Below, in pieces: positions 53,713-64,000 of a stretch of 64,000 nucleotides of DNA. Positions within the stretch are counted from its first letter, which is position 1. Every line of letters begins with the position of its first letter. A program made the translations under genes and the position numbers. This DNA comes from Macrothele yani. Its lineage: Eukaryota > Arthropoda > Arachnida > Araneae > Macrothelidae. The stretch covers positions 195,491,232 to 195,555,231 of the forward strand of contig CM076990.1 in NCBI GenBank assembly GCA_039090855.1, written 5' to 3'. The notes under the pieces were generated by a model. It was not told the origin of the DNA and made no database searches. It saw only the letters and a program-made list of their open reading frames with translations.

Positions 53713-55330
53713 ACGGTGATCGTCCGTTTTTACCTTTACAAATCCGCTTAAAATTTCTTTCTATCTTTTTTAGAACATGGGTTACAGTTATTTTAATGTT
53801 ACTTGCCAGCAACTTTTTAGAACAGAAAGTACTGTTATGCTAACTGGAAGTGAGCTTAAATGTTTAATTACATTGCAATTTTATTAAATATGAACGCTCA
53901 AATTTGATCTTGTATATAAACAAAAACAGAAATTAAAATTATAGTTATATTAAAATACTTAAAAATAATCTGGCAACTCATGTTTTGTTCAAGCATCTGG
54001 TAACAAAGTTATGACATAGCAGATAATACCGAAGGAGGTTTTCGTTTGTCTCAAAAATATGAAATTAGGCATATATGATGACGTCATACAATTTGATGAT
54101 TGCTTTCAAGGTTGTTTGAAAGTACTTGCCAAGTTGAACATTGAAAATCCACCATTTTTCATATTTCAGGGTTACAGACATTTAGATGACATTTGAATCC
54201 ACGACTGGAAACGGCATGCAACCCAACCCGTATTGCAAAAAAAGTCGAAAAAGTTTTGTGAGCCCTCAGGATGAAAAAAATAACTGTTTTGCATAGTAAA
54301 GATGGTGAAATTTATAAATCAGGGGTACTTTAACGTTTCATTTTGATTTTTAAAGTAGGATTTGTGTTTAAAAGTTATTTTTTGTTTTTTCTCGAAATGA
54401 ATTTCTTTATATTTTGCCTTCATGTAACACATCATAACGCAAAAAAATACGCTTTGAATGCCTTGAAACTTTACAGGAATATATTGCAAGAGAACATAAA
54501 GGGAATAGACTATTCCCATGATTGTACATCCATAAGGTTTTTAATTTTTATGGTATGAATTATGAATTTCTATAAATTTTGAACGATTTTCTTTTCGACA
54601 GTACTTTAACTTTTATAGCTTGCTTTTTAAATAACTGCGCTATGATAATGGGAATAGTCTATTTCCTTAGGCCTAGAGGATGTTATTGTCATCATAATAA
54701 AATTTACAAAATGAAAATTATTGATTTGATTCTGAGTTATCGTGATTTGCGGGTGTTAATTTTTTGCTATTCTTACCTATTTTTCGAGCTAAAAATGAAA
54801 ACAAAAAATCAGAACCTTTTTTTTTTTTTATGTTGTTCCATATTTCTAGCCATATGCCATTATAAAATGCAGAAAAGAAAAAAAAACTCAAATAATTAAA
54901 AACAAATCCTCTCGGAAGGTGTACGGATACTTAAAGCTCATGAAAGATAATATTTTGCTTGCATTGTGTTAAATACAGTGTGTCAAATAAAGATGGCAAA
55001 GAATTTGATTTTCCTTCGAACGATTGTTAAAACCCATCAAAGGTTGATCTTTTATTTGCATATTTTGAAATGTAAAATAAAAATGGCAAAGAATATGATT
55101 TTTCCTCAAAAAGGACAAACATATTTGTATCAAAATAAATTATGTGTTTCATTATATGTATATGTCGAACAGATCGTTTAGTGTCTTAGCTGTTGCAGAG
55201 AAGACATTGTGCTCACAGTCTTGAAAGACGCATGCTTTCCGCGAACTGATTTAAAATATTGTGACGACTCTAGAAACTTTTGATTTTCCTGACATATTTA
55301 TGAAATCAGTTTAAATATTAAACTAATTCC
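53713..55330. other. AT-rich sequence downstream of the host exon at 55334
   Basis: It probably includes the 3' UTR of the minus-strand gene. The inverted motif gggaatagactattccc is at 54500-54516, and ataatgggaatagtctattt at 54645-54664. A direct repeat (aaagatggcaaagaatttga and aaaaatggcaaagaatatga) is at 54989 and 55078. No transposase was recognised. Confidence 0.45.
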
Positions 55331-55333
55331 TTT

Positions 55334-56249
55334 CTAGTCTTCAGCATCTAACTCGGAGGTAACAGCAATGAGATGCGATAAAACTCCTTTCCGATTCGTT
55401 GCTGGCGTCCGCACACTTTTCTTCTCGGTAGGCAAAACTTCTTGAAAGGAATACGGAAAACGGAAATTTAAGGTTCGATCTACGATCTTTGTATCTTTTG
55501 GAATGTAGTATTCGCTTGAATAACTTGACCGATGTCCACCACTTCCTAGACTATTGCCATCCTCGTACGGGAAAACTCCGCCTTTAAGAATTTCAATATG
55601 GCCGCTACCTAGTATGTCATCATCGTCATCATAGATTGTTCCCTGATAATCTCCATCTGAGGTGTCTTCGTATGACTCGCTGCGGTATCGACTGCTTCTC
55701 GGATATGGTTTTGTAGAAGGTTTGAAGCCATATGGACCCGGCACAGGCACAAATCCAGATTCGGAACTTTTGCTGTTTGGGTTATACTTTTGTGAGTACC
55801 TCGAAGATTGAGAGTCGTCGTCAGGAAAAATAAAACGATTCCTTCTGGTCGCTGTGTTAGAATTTCGGCGATCTGACGTTAATGTGGGCGTCTTTACGCT
55901 CTCTGCCGCCTGAAGAACTTTTCTTGAGCTCTTCGGAGACTCTTTCAAATTAAATTGTTCAAACATAGGACTGCATGGACATCTCGAACAATATTTAAGA
56001 GTTTCGTGGAAAACTTTTTGATTTCCGGAGAGCTTGTGTAACAGGATCCTGCAAGGGAAGTTTTCTGTGCTTGTCGAGGAAGTCGCCTGGGAGTTGGGAC
56101 AGGACGACCTGCAAAAAAATCTTGCATTTTTCCTGTTTTGACCTGGATTTCCTTGACACTTACGGATTGCGGTGGATCATTAACGTCCCTGGTTTCCTCT
56201 CTTCGCTCATCGATATTTACATCAATTTCCGTAGAACAGATAGCTCCTG
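55334..56249 (-). CDS. Unrecognised host protein, terminal exon (Ser/Arg/Asp-rich)
   Basis: Reading the minus strand, tttttccctaacag is a strong 3' splice site ending at 56250. The frame after it encodes CSTEIDVNIDERREETRDVN, MQDFFAGRPVPTPRRLPRQA and SPEIKKFSTKLLNIV, stopping at 55945. An overlapping frame from 55966 gives MFEQFNLKESPKSSRKVLQA, a Ser/Tyr/Arg-rich stretch, the acidic run YDDDDDILGSGHIEILKGGV, and ends RKGVLSHLIAVTSELDAED at TAG/TAA 55334. A one-base shift near 55985-56000 would join both into about 300 residues. No domain, signal peptide or membrane segment is visible; it looks disordered. Low complexity alone could mislead, but the splice site and the lack of repeat matches argue for a real gene. 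Confidence 0.55.
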
Positions 56250-56815
56250 TTAGGGAAAAAGAGAGAAAAGTACAAAGTGATTCTGATTTAGAGATTTAAC
56301 ATTTTATACGCGAAATCATATAAAACAAAAAGCAAGGAAGATCACACAGGATGCTTGGATGTAATGACCACATGTTTTAAATAAAAGTTTCTAACCTCCT
56401 GCTTTTGGCCACTCCAGTGGTCAGAAGCGTGGGCTTCCGATTAACACTTTAACCGGCTGGAACGAATATATTCACTGTCTAAGAAGTGGGCCCAACCAAG
56501 GCCGTCTAGAAAGGACAACGTCATAACATTGGAGCGATGAGTTCCCTCTCTTAATGACGTCACAGGGAAACCAAGGCTTGCGATTGGTTTGCAACGCTGT
56601 CGTGTGTGACGTCAAACACACGACACCGACGTATCTGGAAAAACTAGACAAATGATTGCAGATCCAAAAGTCTTTACGTCAATTGTTTACTTATGAATAA
56701 ATAAAGAGTAGCTTACTGTTTAATTTTTATTTGGTTACTTCTCTGCATAATCAAAAATGTTACTGAGGCACTTATCTCAACGTGTTGCCAATTTGTTTGT
56801 CTGTTTGTTTGTTTG
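56250..56815. other. Probable intron of the minus-strand host gene
   Basis: The sequence upstream of the acceptor has no recognisable exon. A palindrome gtcgtgtgtgacgtcaaaca/cacgac is near 56602-56625. Confidence 0.4.
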
Positions 56816-56907
56816 GAGGTTTAACGACCACCGTGAGCAATTCAGTGGGATGTAAGAAGTCGCCTGCTCCTAATTTAGGGTCACTGGTTCCAGGGAAGGA
56901 GAGTGTA
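56816..56907 (-). repeat. SINE A tail fragment (minus)
   Basis: ggaggtttaacgaccaccgt to ttagggtcactggttccagg matches the 3' part of SINE A. The tRNA-like head is missing, so it was truncated on insertion or later. Confidence 0.85.
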
Positions 56908-57240
56908 AATGTTATGGTTGTTAAAATATCCTAATGCTCGGGCTCATCGAGAAATCTACAACCCGGGGAATTACCAATAAATGCAGGACGATTTCAAATT
57001 TTTATTGAGAGAAAAGTATAAAATGAAACAAACTACTAAAAAGAGCAACTCACAATGATTTTTATTGTTGTATTTTATTATTATTACTTTTTTCCACGTT
57101 CTAAATGAATTCAACATGTGCGTCTTTTCTAGTGCGACAAACATCAAAACAGTACTCGATCTGGTCCCAAAAGGTTCGATCAAATGAATTACGGTGATTG
57201 CTTTCGCTGGGCGAACCTTCAAACAGTCAATGTTGAAAGC

Positions 57241-57451
57241 GCTGCCCCGGTGGTGCAGTGGTCTAAGCGATGGCCTCTGATCATTCGTCCGAAAGGAGTC
57301 CGGGTTCGAATCCCGGTGAGGCATGGATGTTGTGTTTGTCTTACGGCACTGACTCTCTCCCTTCCCTGGAACCAGTGGCTCTAAATTACGGACGGGCGAC
57401 TGCCCCATTAAGTTGCTCACGGTAGTCGTTAAACCTCCAATAAAAAAAAAT
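57241..57451 (+). repeat. SINE A copy (plus) with 14-bp duplication
   Basis: tcaatgttgaaagc (left) and tcgatgttgtaagc (right) are the diverged duplication. The head is gctgccccggtggtgcagtg, the B box gggttcgaatcccgg, and the tail aacctccaataaaaaaaa. Confidence 0.92.
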
Positions 57452-58227
57452 CGATGTTGTAAGCAATGGTGGAGCATAAACTTTGTCTTTAACGGAGCCT
57501 CACAATATCGCTGCACAGTTATCGCTGATTGACAAGAGTGGAATTCCAGAACGCTTTTTTTGCTCATTCGCCATTTTTCTTTTGTGCTGCAAGCTAGCGC
57601 CACCTACTGGATCTGTGTAAATAAAATAGCGCTGCTAAAAATTAACTGTTTGAATTGCTCTATCACACAATATCGGCATCTTGGGTCAGCTCCTAACTAT
57701 CTCTTCATAATTATTTTTTGTTATCGGGAAGATCATTTTTAATCACCATGTAGAGTTAGTCTAAAGTTCCGTACGTGTATGCTTGATTCAGTAGGAAATT
57801 GTTGTCATGCGAGAGCATTTCCTCATATGTGCGACTTTATTCCTTTGCTTGGATGTTTCCGTGTCGCTCTCTCCGCCTTCCTTTATGTAAACTCAAAATG
57901 TCGATCCTTGCTTCCGTACTTAGCACATTACACTATTCTGTGGAATGACGCCCCTCCCCTGTACAAGATGTTGGGTCGTCCAGTTCACGATGCCAGCGAA
58001 CGACCAATTTTTAGCTTCTTTTGAAAAAAAGTACATGTACATTTTATTGCTATTTCCGTCTGTGGGGGCCACATCTCTGCACCTATTGGACCGATTTGAA
58101 AAATTATTTTGGCACTGGAAAGCCTGACCTATCCTATTAGAACAACGATCCCTGTTGTTTTTTTTTTTCGATGCAGAACTTCACTGCTGTGCGATATAAA
58201 TGCAGCTGCTGTCGAATTCAACATATA
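57452..58227. other. Unassigned sequence
   Basis: No exon, RNA gene or known repeat was recognised. Confidence 0.45.
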
Positions 58228-59439
58228 CACTATCTACCAACAAGTAGTTGGACACCTGTGATAGCAAAGGAAAACGAAGTTTATTCACCTTCAATAGTGG
58301 GTTTCAATAGTGGCAATTACAGCTGCGATCCTCCGGGGCATACTCTCAACCAGGCGTTGTACGATGGCTAGCGGTATTTTCTTCCACTCGGCTTGGAGAA
58401 GACAGGTCAGTTCCTTCACCGATTTCGGATGGTGGGGGCACCACTTAAGTCGACGCTCCAACTCGTCCCAGAGGTGCTCGATAGGGTTAATGTCCAGGCT
58501 CTGCGCAGGCCAGTCCATTCGATTAACCCATTGTCACCATACCAAGCCAGGGTGGATCTCGCAACATGACAGGTGGCATTGTCATCCTGAAAGTAACATG
58601 GGTCCACCCCGTAAAACTGCCACAACGTAGGAAGCGCATGGTCATCCAAAATGGTGCAGTAGGTATCGGCGTTGAGTCTACCAGGAATTGCGACCAAGGG
58701 TCCCGTGCAATACCAGGAGAAACACTCCCATAGCATAATTCCACCGCCGCCGAACTTTACAGTTGGCACAATACATTCCGGCAGGAGGCGTTCTCCAGGC
58801 AGACTCCAAACCCAGACCCTGCCATCCGAACGGTAGAGGGTGAACCTTGATTCGTCGCTCCAGAGAACCTGTTTCCACTGTTCAACAGTCCACTGTCGAC
58901 GTTCTTTGCACCACTTTAGTCGAGCAGCGCTATTGGACTTGGTGATCAAAGGCTTGTGGGCGGCAGCACGTCCATGATAACCGAGCAGATGGGCTTCCTT
59001 ACGGATGGTACTCATCGAAAGAACACTCCCAGATGCCTGTTGAAACTTTTTGAGGATGTGGCCCATCGATTTGGTGCGGTTCTTCCGAATTTCTCTGGCC
59101 AGCACCCGTCGGTCTCTAACTCCCAGTTTTGTGGGTTTGCCGGGTAGGGGCACATTCCGACAGTCACCTCTCATCTTCCACTTACCAATCACGTAGGCCA
59201 CTGTCGATTTGGGGTACTTCAACTCGCTGGATATGTCACGTATCGATCGGCCATTTCTGTGATATCCGACGATTAGACCTTTCTCGAAATCAGAGAGCTC
59301 CGAACTGCGTGGCATCTTGCATGCGACTGGTTGCGTTGTTGTTTCCCACACGATATTTAACGGCGGCGGCGGTGATGTGTATCAGGACCGCAGATATCGT
59401 CGATTGCAGGGGTGTCCAATTACTTGTTGGTAGATAGTG
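58228..59439 (-). mobile_element. Tc1-like transposon, family 1 copy 2, nearly intact
   Basis: CACTATCTACCAACAAGTAG and CACTATCTACCAACAAGTAA are the inverted ends, with TA at 58226-58227 and 59440-59441. At 1212 bp it is the best-kept Tc1 of the window and shares about the whole length with copy 1 at 14539-15801. Confidence 0.96.
58291..59312 (-). pseudogene. Tc1-like transposase with one frameshift
   Basis: Starting at [20 protein letters not shown] (59312), the paired helix-turn-helix regions run to about residue 110 ([20 protein letters not shown]). The DDE domain follows with [16 protein letters not shown] (first Asp) and [20 protein letters not shown] (second Asp). A missing C in the run at about 58528-58530, compared with copy 1, shifts the frame; the rest continues as [20 protein letters not shown] (catalytic Glu) and ends RLVESMPRRIAAVIA. 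Apart from this single base the gene is open, so it was active recently or the base is a sequencing error. Confidence 0.92.
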
Positions 59440-59441
59440 TA

Positions 59442-59749
59442 TATTTTGTTCCACACCGTTGCTTCTAAATATCTTATTGAAACAGTTCTTTGGCTCCAAT
59501 CGTTTCGCGTGCAATTTCTTCAAATAATGGGCAGTTTTCCCCCTGGAAGGCGTAAACGTATATTGTATTTCATACCCCCTTCCTATATATTTGTTTATGA
59601 AAGTTTGATTTTAAAAATTCTTTTTGCATCGGATGGCATTCAAGGTAAAGAATACTTTATATTTAGTCTCCAGTTTTTCGTAAGGCACAATTTTCCTATA
59701 AAGGGGCGTAAGAGAGCGTATTTCAGTCCTATTTGGGGGAGGGGGAGGG
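59442..59749. other. Unassigned sequence
   Basis: Nothing recognisable between the Tc1 and the diverged SINE A. Confidence 0.45.
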
Positions 59750-59945
59750 TATTTGAGGACCACGATGAGTAACCCCGAGGGCTATAAGCAGGCATGTCCT
59801 TAATTTAGCCACTCGTTTCAGGGAAGGAAGAGAGCCATAACCTTAAGGCAAATGCACTACCATGCCTCATTTGAGACCTGCTAGGACGACTTGTCAAGAA
59901 CCTATGTATAATCTATGCGTCTGCCCACTCAGCCACCGTGGCATT
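59750..59945 (-). repeat. Diverged SINE A-like copy (minus)
   Basis: gaccacgatgagtaacc, ctataagcaggcatgtcct, gtttcagggaaggaagagag and catgcctcatttgagacc match SINE A in order but with many changes; the head ends at cagccaccgtggca. Confidence 0.75.
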
Positions 59946-60084
59946 GCATCTTTCCAGTTTGCCTCAGATTATTTGCAGCCTTTTCTGAACTACTAAATGC
60001 CAATTTAAAAAAAATGCTTTTTGGTCAAATATCACTCACTACGTAAAACATTTTACGCATATTAGGTCTTCAAGATAATACGTA

Positions 60085-60190
60085 TCATCATCATCATCAT
60101 TGTCAACCATTATCAATCCACTGCTGGACGAAGGTCTCCCCAAGTTTCCTCCACAACGGTCTGTCTTGTGCCATACACGCTAGGAAACGT
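60085..60190. repeat. ATC run and CCACTGCTGGACGAAGG-type repeat, copy 2
   Basis: (ATC)n at 60086-60101 followed by aatccactgctggacgaagg, tctccccaagtttcctccac and tgccatacacgct. Repeats of this type are widespread in arthropods, usually as 3' ends of LINEs. A diverged relative is at 38395. Confidence 0.6.
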
Positions 60191-60379
60191 AAATGTACTC
60201 GTATGTAATACTGTTCCTAATATTTTCGCTTCAAAAATTTCAGTTTCAAAAATTCTTTCACGACGGTTATTATTCACAGTGAAAAATATTTTGCATATTA
60301 TTAACAACCCTTTGAAAAGTATAGTTTTTCTTGTAGAGAGAGTAAGAGCGCATTTCTGTTTACAACATATTTACAAATA

Positions 60380-62305
60380 CAGGGTTTTCCGCTTAGACGT
60401 ATAATAAAAGTAAAATTCGTAACATACAAAGTACTAGTTCAAATGACAGAAAGTGGGCGCCATTGTAAACAACAGCTGTGAAATTTATAAACCAGGCGAA
60501 TTTGGTCGTGCAGCTCACGCGCAGAATTAGATAGCTTCTCCACAGCAGAAGGTGTTTTTTTTGCTACCGCTTGCCGAATTAAAGCCCATGAAGTTTGTAT
60601 CAAAGAATATCTAACGCTTAAAGAAGGTCAACTCACATAGAGATAACGTAAACAGGCGGCAACAGCGCCACCACATCTTAAGAGGTAATATGCTCTGCGG
60701 GAAAGTTAACATTCAGGAGCAAAACACGTTAGGGGGACTACGGCAGTGAAGCTTTTCTTTGATCCACGATGGTTTCCTTCGATCTGATGACTATTTGCTT
60801 AGAGCAGTTTTTTGTTGTTGTTGCTATTTTCTGATATCCCACCCATCCCTTATTTTGGTGAGAAAAATATGCAATAACATTAGTATTACTATTTAAATTA
60901 AATTTCAGCAAATATTACAGTTAGGCCTAAGGATCCGTACAAAATGCAGACATTCCCTAGTATTTGGCATCACTGAAAAACTGAAGAACAAACAAAAGCC
61001 TTAACTAACCCGATTGGCGTTACAAAACTAACATATCCGATTTGCGAAGTGATTATGCTACCGAGAAGGTAACAATCACGTGCTGAGAGTAGCTCGGCTG
61101 ACTGTTCTTTACCCAAAGAATTGAAGTCAACAGAAATACGCATGCGCAGTCTGCTCTGTCTGCTCCGGCATCAGCCTGTATGTTGGCTTCTGTGCACTGC
61201 ATTTTTTCTCTGAAGATATGGCGGCGCTAGTTACGTCTCGCTAAGCCTTAACTTACGTGTCCATTGTTAAGTGTCCATTGTGAAATGGTAAAAGCAACTC
61301 AGAGAAACGGGATGTTTGTTATTGATGACTGATAAATATGCTGAGCGTACGGTGTCTGAGGAAAACGTTGAACGGATTTGAAAGTCATTTCAGGGAAGCC
61401 CAAGGAAATCCATCCGAGAGACTAGTGTGCAGCTAGACATCCTACCAACAACAGTGCATCGGGGACTCCATAAAAGGTTGCGTTTACATGCGTACAAAAT
61501 TCAACTGCATCAACAAGTCAGGCCGCATGAAAGGACGGCACGGAAAAAATTTGCAGAGACAATGTTGACCAAAATTGATGCCGACGATACATTCCTAGAC
61601 TGGGTATACTTTTCCGACTAGTCAACATTCCACGTATCTGGAAAAGTAAACAGACATAACTATTGCATCTGGGGGTCCGAAAATCCATACGTTGTTCACG
61701 AACACGAAAGGGATTCTCCAAAATGCAATTTTTGGTATGGGATCATGAAGGACAAAATTATCGGTCCCTTTATTTTTGCGGAGGCTACGGTATCTGGACT
61801 AACATAGCTGAACATGCTACAGGAATACGCTGTGTCTCAGTTGCCTGAAGAAAGAATTTTCCAATAAGATGGGGCTCGCACGCACTTTGCCAATGATGTC
61901 CGCACTCCGCACATTCTTGGATGACCACTTCATTACAGGATATATTGGGAGAGGATCAACGTTCATTTCCCTCTTCCCCGATCACCGGACCTAAGTCTAC
62001 CTGACTTTTTCCTGTGGGGGTTTGTTAAGGAACAGGTATACGCTACACCTCCGGTGCGTAATGTGGAAGACTTATACAACAGAACATGTGCTGCAATCAA
62101 CAACGTGACGATAAAAATGCTTCTCAACACGTGAGCTGAGGTAGAATACCGGCTTTTGAAACTCATGTTGAAGTTTATTAGGCATGGCAAAAAAAAAAAA
62201 AAAAATCAATTTGTGTATCTGGAACAATACGTGCTGCTAATAAATTCTGGTAAGTTCGGAATTTATTATACTTCGTTTTATTATACTTCTAAGCTGAAAA
62301 CCCTG
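60380..62305 (+). mobile_element. Mariner-type transposon with clear terminal repeats
   Basis: CAGGGTTTTCCGCTTAGACG at the left matches CAGGGTTTTCAGCTTAGAAG at the right (inverted), and tataataaaa follows inside both. TA flanks both ends (60378-60379 and 62306-62307). Length 1926 bp. The transposase relic is in the right half; the first 900 bp are non-coding, longer than usual, so another insertion may be hidden there. Confidence 0.88.
61285..62180 (+). pseudogene. Mariner-type transposase relic
   Basis: Plus-strand fragments in order: RTVSEENVERI, then a stop and RKSIRETSVQLDILPTTVHR (helix-turn-helix), LHKRLRLHAYKIQLHQQV, DTFLDWVYFSD (first Asp, followed by TAG in place of Glu) and TFHVSGKVNRHNYCIWGSEN. 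Next come KIIGPFIFAEATVSGLT, a stop where Gln of QQDGA is expected (second Asp region), and PRSPDLSLPDFFLWGFVKEQ (third Asp). Stops occur at about 61370, 61619, 61867 and 62131. The order of blocks is complete, so this was once a full transposase. The mini-element at 16612-17169 is of the same broad type. Confidence 0.88.
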
Positions 62306-62519
62306 TACATCTACATGTCTAAAAATCCGATAAACATTTCGTTTGGTAAGATACCAGTAACTACGAAAAACATTTAATTCATATTGCCGGGCTTAAATAA
62401 TACCTAGTTTTTTTCCAAGAGACGTATACGCATATTTCATTTTCACCTCTCTGTTTCTAAAAGTCCGATTTTAAACATTCTTTTAGCAAAATGCAACGTT
62501 CATCTCGGGGAAGGTTTTG

Positions 62520-62725
62520 TACGCATTTTTGAAGTCAAGGAACATCTGAAAAGAATTCGTTTCACATCTGATGAAGTTATAACTGCTACGAGAAAATGGT
62601 TCAGACAACGGTTTGTAGAGTTCTACAGAGACGGGTTTAAACAAACCTGTTTGAATCTGGTGACGTTGTATCGGACGAGAGGAAGACTGCGTGGAAAAAT
62701 ACGCATGAAAACAAATTACACATTC
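62520..62725 (+). pseudogene. Mariner transposase C-terminal fragment
   Basis: The plus strand encodes KEHLKRIRFTSDEVITATRK and WFRQRFVEFYRDGFKQTCLN, then RGRLRGKI. It matches the end of the mariner at 11690-11850 (KKHLKGIHFSCDEIQAS). No catalytic residue is included. The rest of the element is missing. Confidence 0.75.
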
Positions 62726-63123
62726 TGTGACATATTTTGTTCTGTGTTTCATTTCGATACCTTATTTAAAAATAAAGATGTAAAAATGGAGAAATTAATT
62801 TCCAAACACCGTACGTATCGAGGCTCTAGTGTCCTTTGATAACTGCAACCAAATGATTCAAGCAAACAGTGCTACTACCATCGATACATCGATACTGAAA
62901 TGTTGTTATGACCTTCGTTATCCTATCCACGAATCCAAAGATCTTTCAGACGTTAAAATAAATAAATAAATAAATAGAAAACATGATTTGTTTGCACTTT
63001 GGGAATTGACCCTGCGTTGCAGCAAAAGGAAAGAAAAAGCGAAAGCTAACCTGTCGTTACGAAACATGAAGGAGCCCATATAAGCAATATTTCGATCTTT
63101 AGTTGTATATCTTTCTTCTACCA

Positions 63124-63352
63124 TAGAAGTTCGAAGATGCTGAAGAAATATGATAAATTCGAATCTCCTAAATAAATATTATAAGTTCGAAGCTGCTGAA
63201 GAAAGAAATATAAGTTCGAAACTGCTAAAGAAACAAAAGTTCTAAGCTGCTAAGGAAATATGATAAGTTGGAGGCTTCTAAAGAAATATGATAAGTTCGA
63301 AGCTGCTCAGGAAATATGATAAGTTAGAAGCTGCTGAAGAAATATATAACTT
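63124..63352. repeat. 28-bp minisatellite, about eight units
   Basis: The unit is like ATAAGTTCGAAGCTGCTGAA plus GAAATATG. Three consecutive units at about 63257-63340 are exactly 28 bp; earlier ones vary by indels. Confidence 0.9.
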
Positions 63353-63740
63353 TGAATTCCTTTGAAAAGTATCTAAATGTGGAAGAAAGCTCGACGGTTG
63401 CTCTTACTGAGGTACTTTCTGTATTTTCGCTAGTGATGATGTATTAGCATTGGACTGATTGATGAGGTGCAGAAATTGCAACATGTCCGTGCAAACAATT
63501 TTGGAAGTGGAAAACTAAGACCTCTTAATTTGTCAAACAAAACAATGCAAGGCATTTATGAAATCTTTCAAAATGTTGCCATTTCTATGAAAACGTTTGC
63601 AGCATTACCGTGCCTGCTGTTGCAAATTTGAAAATTTCCAGAAAATCAAGTTAATCAACTATTATTTACTATCGTCTGTGTCAAAAACAATGGCTGTGAC
63701 ACAGCTGATTGTAAGTTTTTAGTTTTGGTCATTGAAGCTA
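63353..63740. other. Unassigned sequence
   Basis: No gene or repeat was recognised before the Tc1 end at 63741. Confidence 0.45.
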
Positions 63741-64000
63741 CACTGATGGCCACCCAAAATGCAACACCATGAAGGAAGCATCCGATTGGCCTGAAATTCG
63801 CAGCATGCGTCGCTCGCGAGAGGACATGCAAACGATTAGCATTGCAAGGAATATGCAAATCATGTTCGCCCGGCACGCCACCGAGAAGCACTATAAGAAG
63901 GGTGCACAGAAGGCGGGGTGTAAGTATAGTGGAAGTGTGTTGTGCTGCCGGACCTGTGCGTGGGAAGCTTCCTGATCCCTCGTCGCAGAATACGGCAGTC
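63741..64000. mobile_element. Tc1-like transposon left end, cut by the window edge
   Basis: After TA the sequence CACTGATGGCCACCCAAAAT with gcaacacc is a typical Tc1 terminal repeat. The sequence up to 64000 is its leader; the transposase would lie beyond the window. Confidence 0.6.

Noticed and set aside
54319..54899. Membrane-protein ORFs on both strands
   Set aside because: Hydrophobic composition follows from T-rich DNA; no motif, and frames overlap on both strands.

Overview
The window is eukaryotic nuclear DNA dominated by transposable elements. It has long AT-rich non-coding stretches, spliced exons with AG/GT borders, dozens of Tc1/mariner, hAT and pogo transposons, a Penelope-like retroelement, tRNA-derived SINEs with A-rich tails, and foldback elements. 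Nothing is bacterial: there are no operons, ribosome binding sites or CRISPR. The mix of abundant Tc1/mariner, ZMYM1-like hAT, Penelope with a GIY-YIG nuclease, and pogo/Tigger suggests an arthropod, possibly a chelicerate. That is an inference from transposon content only.

Two pieces of host gene can be supported. The first is the 3' end of a gene for an SH2-domain adaptor of the SLP-76/BLNK type on the + strand, with exons at 12569-12798 and 22044-22166 that together encode a C-terminal SH2 domain. Its 9.2-kb last intron holds a 3.4-kb foldback element, a LINE end, two Tc1 elements, a mini-mariner and two pogo relics. The first exon lacks one base in a T run, which breaks the frame. The second is an unrecognised Ser/Arg/Asp-rich terminal exon on the - strand (55334-56249) that begins at a good splice acceptor.

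Layout. 0-3.5 kb: a foldback repeat, microsatellites and a 0.94-kb DNA transposon (called R1 here). 3.7-10.9 kb: a hAT element with a perfect 8-bp target duplication, itself inserted in a mariner and holding a head-to-head pair of Penelope-like elements, so three levels of nesting. 12.5-22.2 kb: the SH2 exons and their intron. 22.2-29.5 kb: AT-rich DNA with a LINE relic, a palindromic SINE pair and the probable 3' UTR. 29.5-33.4 kb: three different Tc1 elements almost end to end. 33.5-36.4 kb: a perfect 340-bp tandem duplication, a hAT transposase end and two small hAT-like elements with perfect 8-bp duplications. 38.8-53 kb: a dense region of nested non-autonomous hAT elements, three tRNA-derived SINE families (called A, B, C here), a mariner, a second R1 copy, perfect hairpins and a chimeric Tc1. 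53-64 kb: a Tc1 fragment, the unrecognised host exon, a nearly intact Tc1, a mariner-type element with clear terminal repeats, a 28-bp minisatellite and the start of another Tc1.

The elements work as an ecosystem. The SINEs carry no protein and are probably moved by LINE machinery, of which only dead fragments remain here. The small hAT-like elements depend on a hAT transposase such as the dead one at 4.5-10.2 kb. Almost every transposase gene is broken by stops or frameshifts. The right Penelope copy keeps its reverse transcriptase and nuclease motifs, interrupted by one in-frame stop shared with its partner copy. I found no evidence of a wholly new enzymatic system. The best leads are the invertebrate SLP-76/BLNK-like adaptor, the inverted Penelope pair with a hammerhead-like motif and shared stop, and the foldback/SINE architecture.
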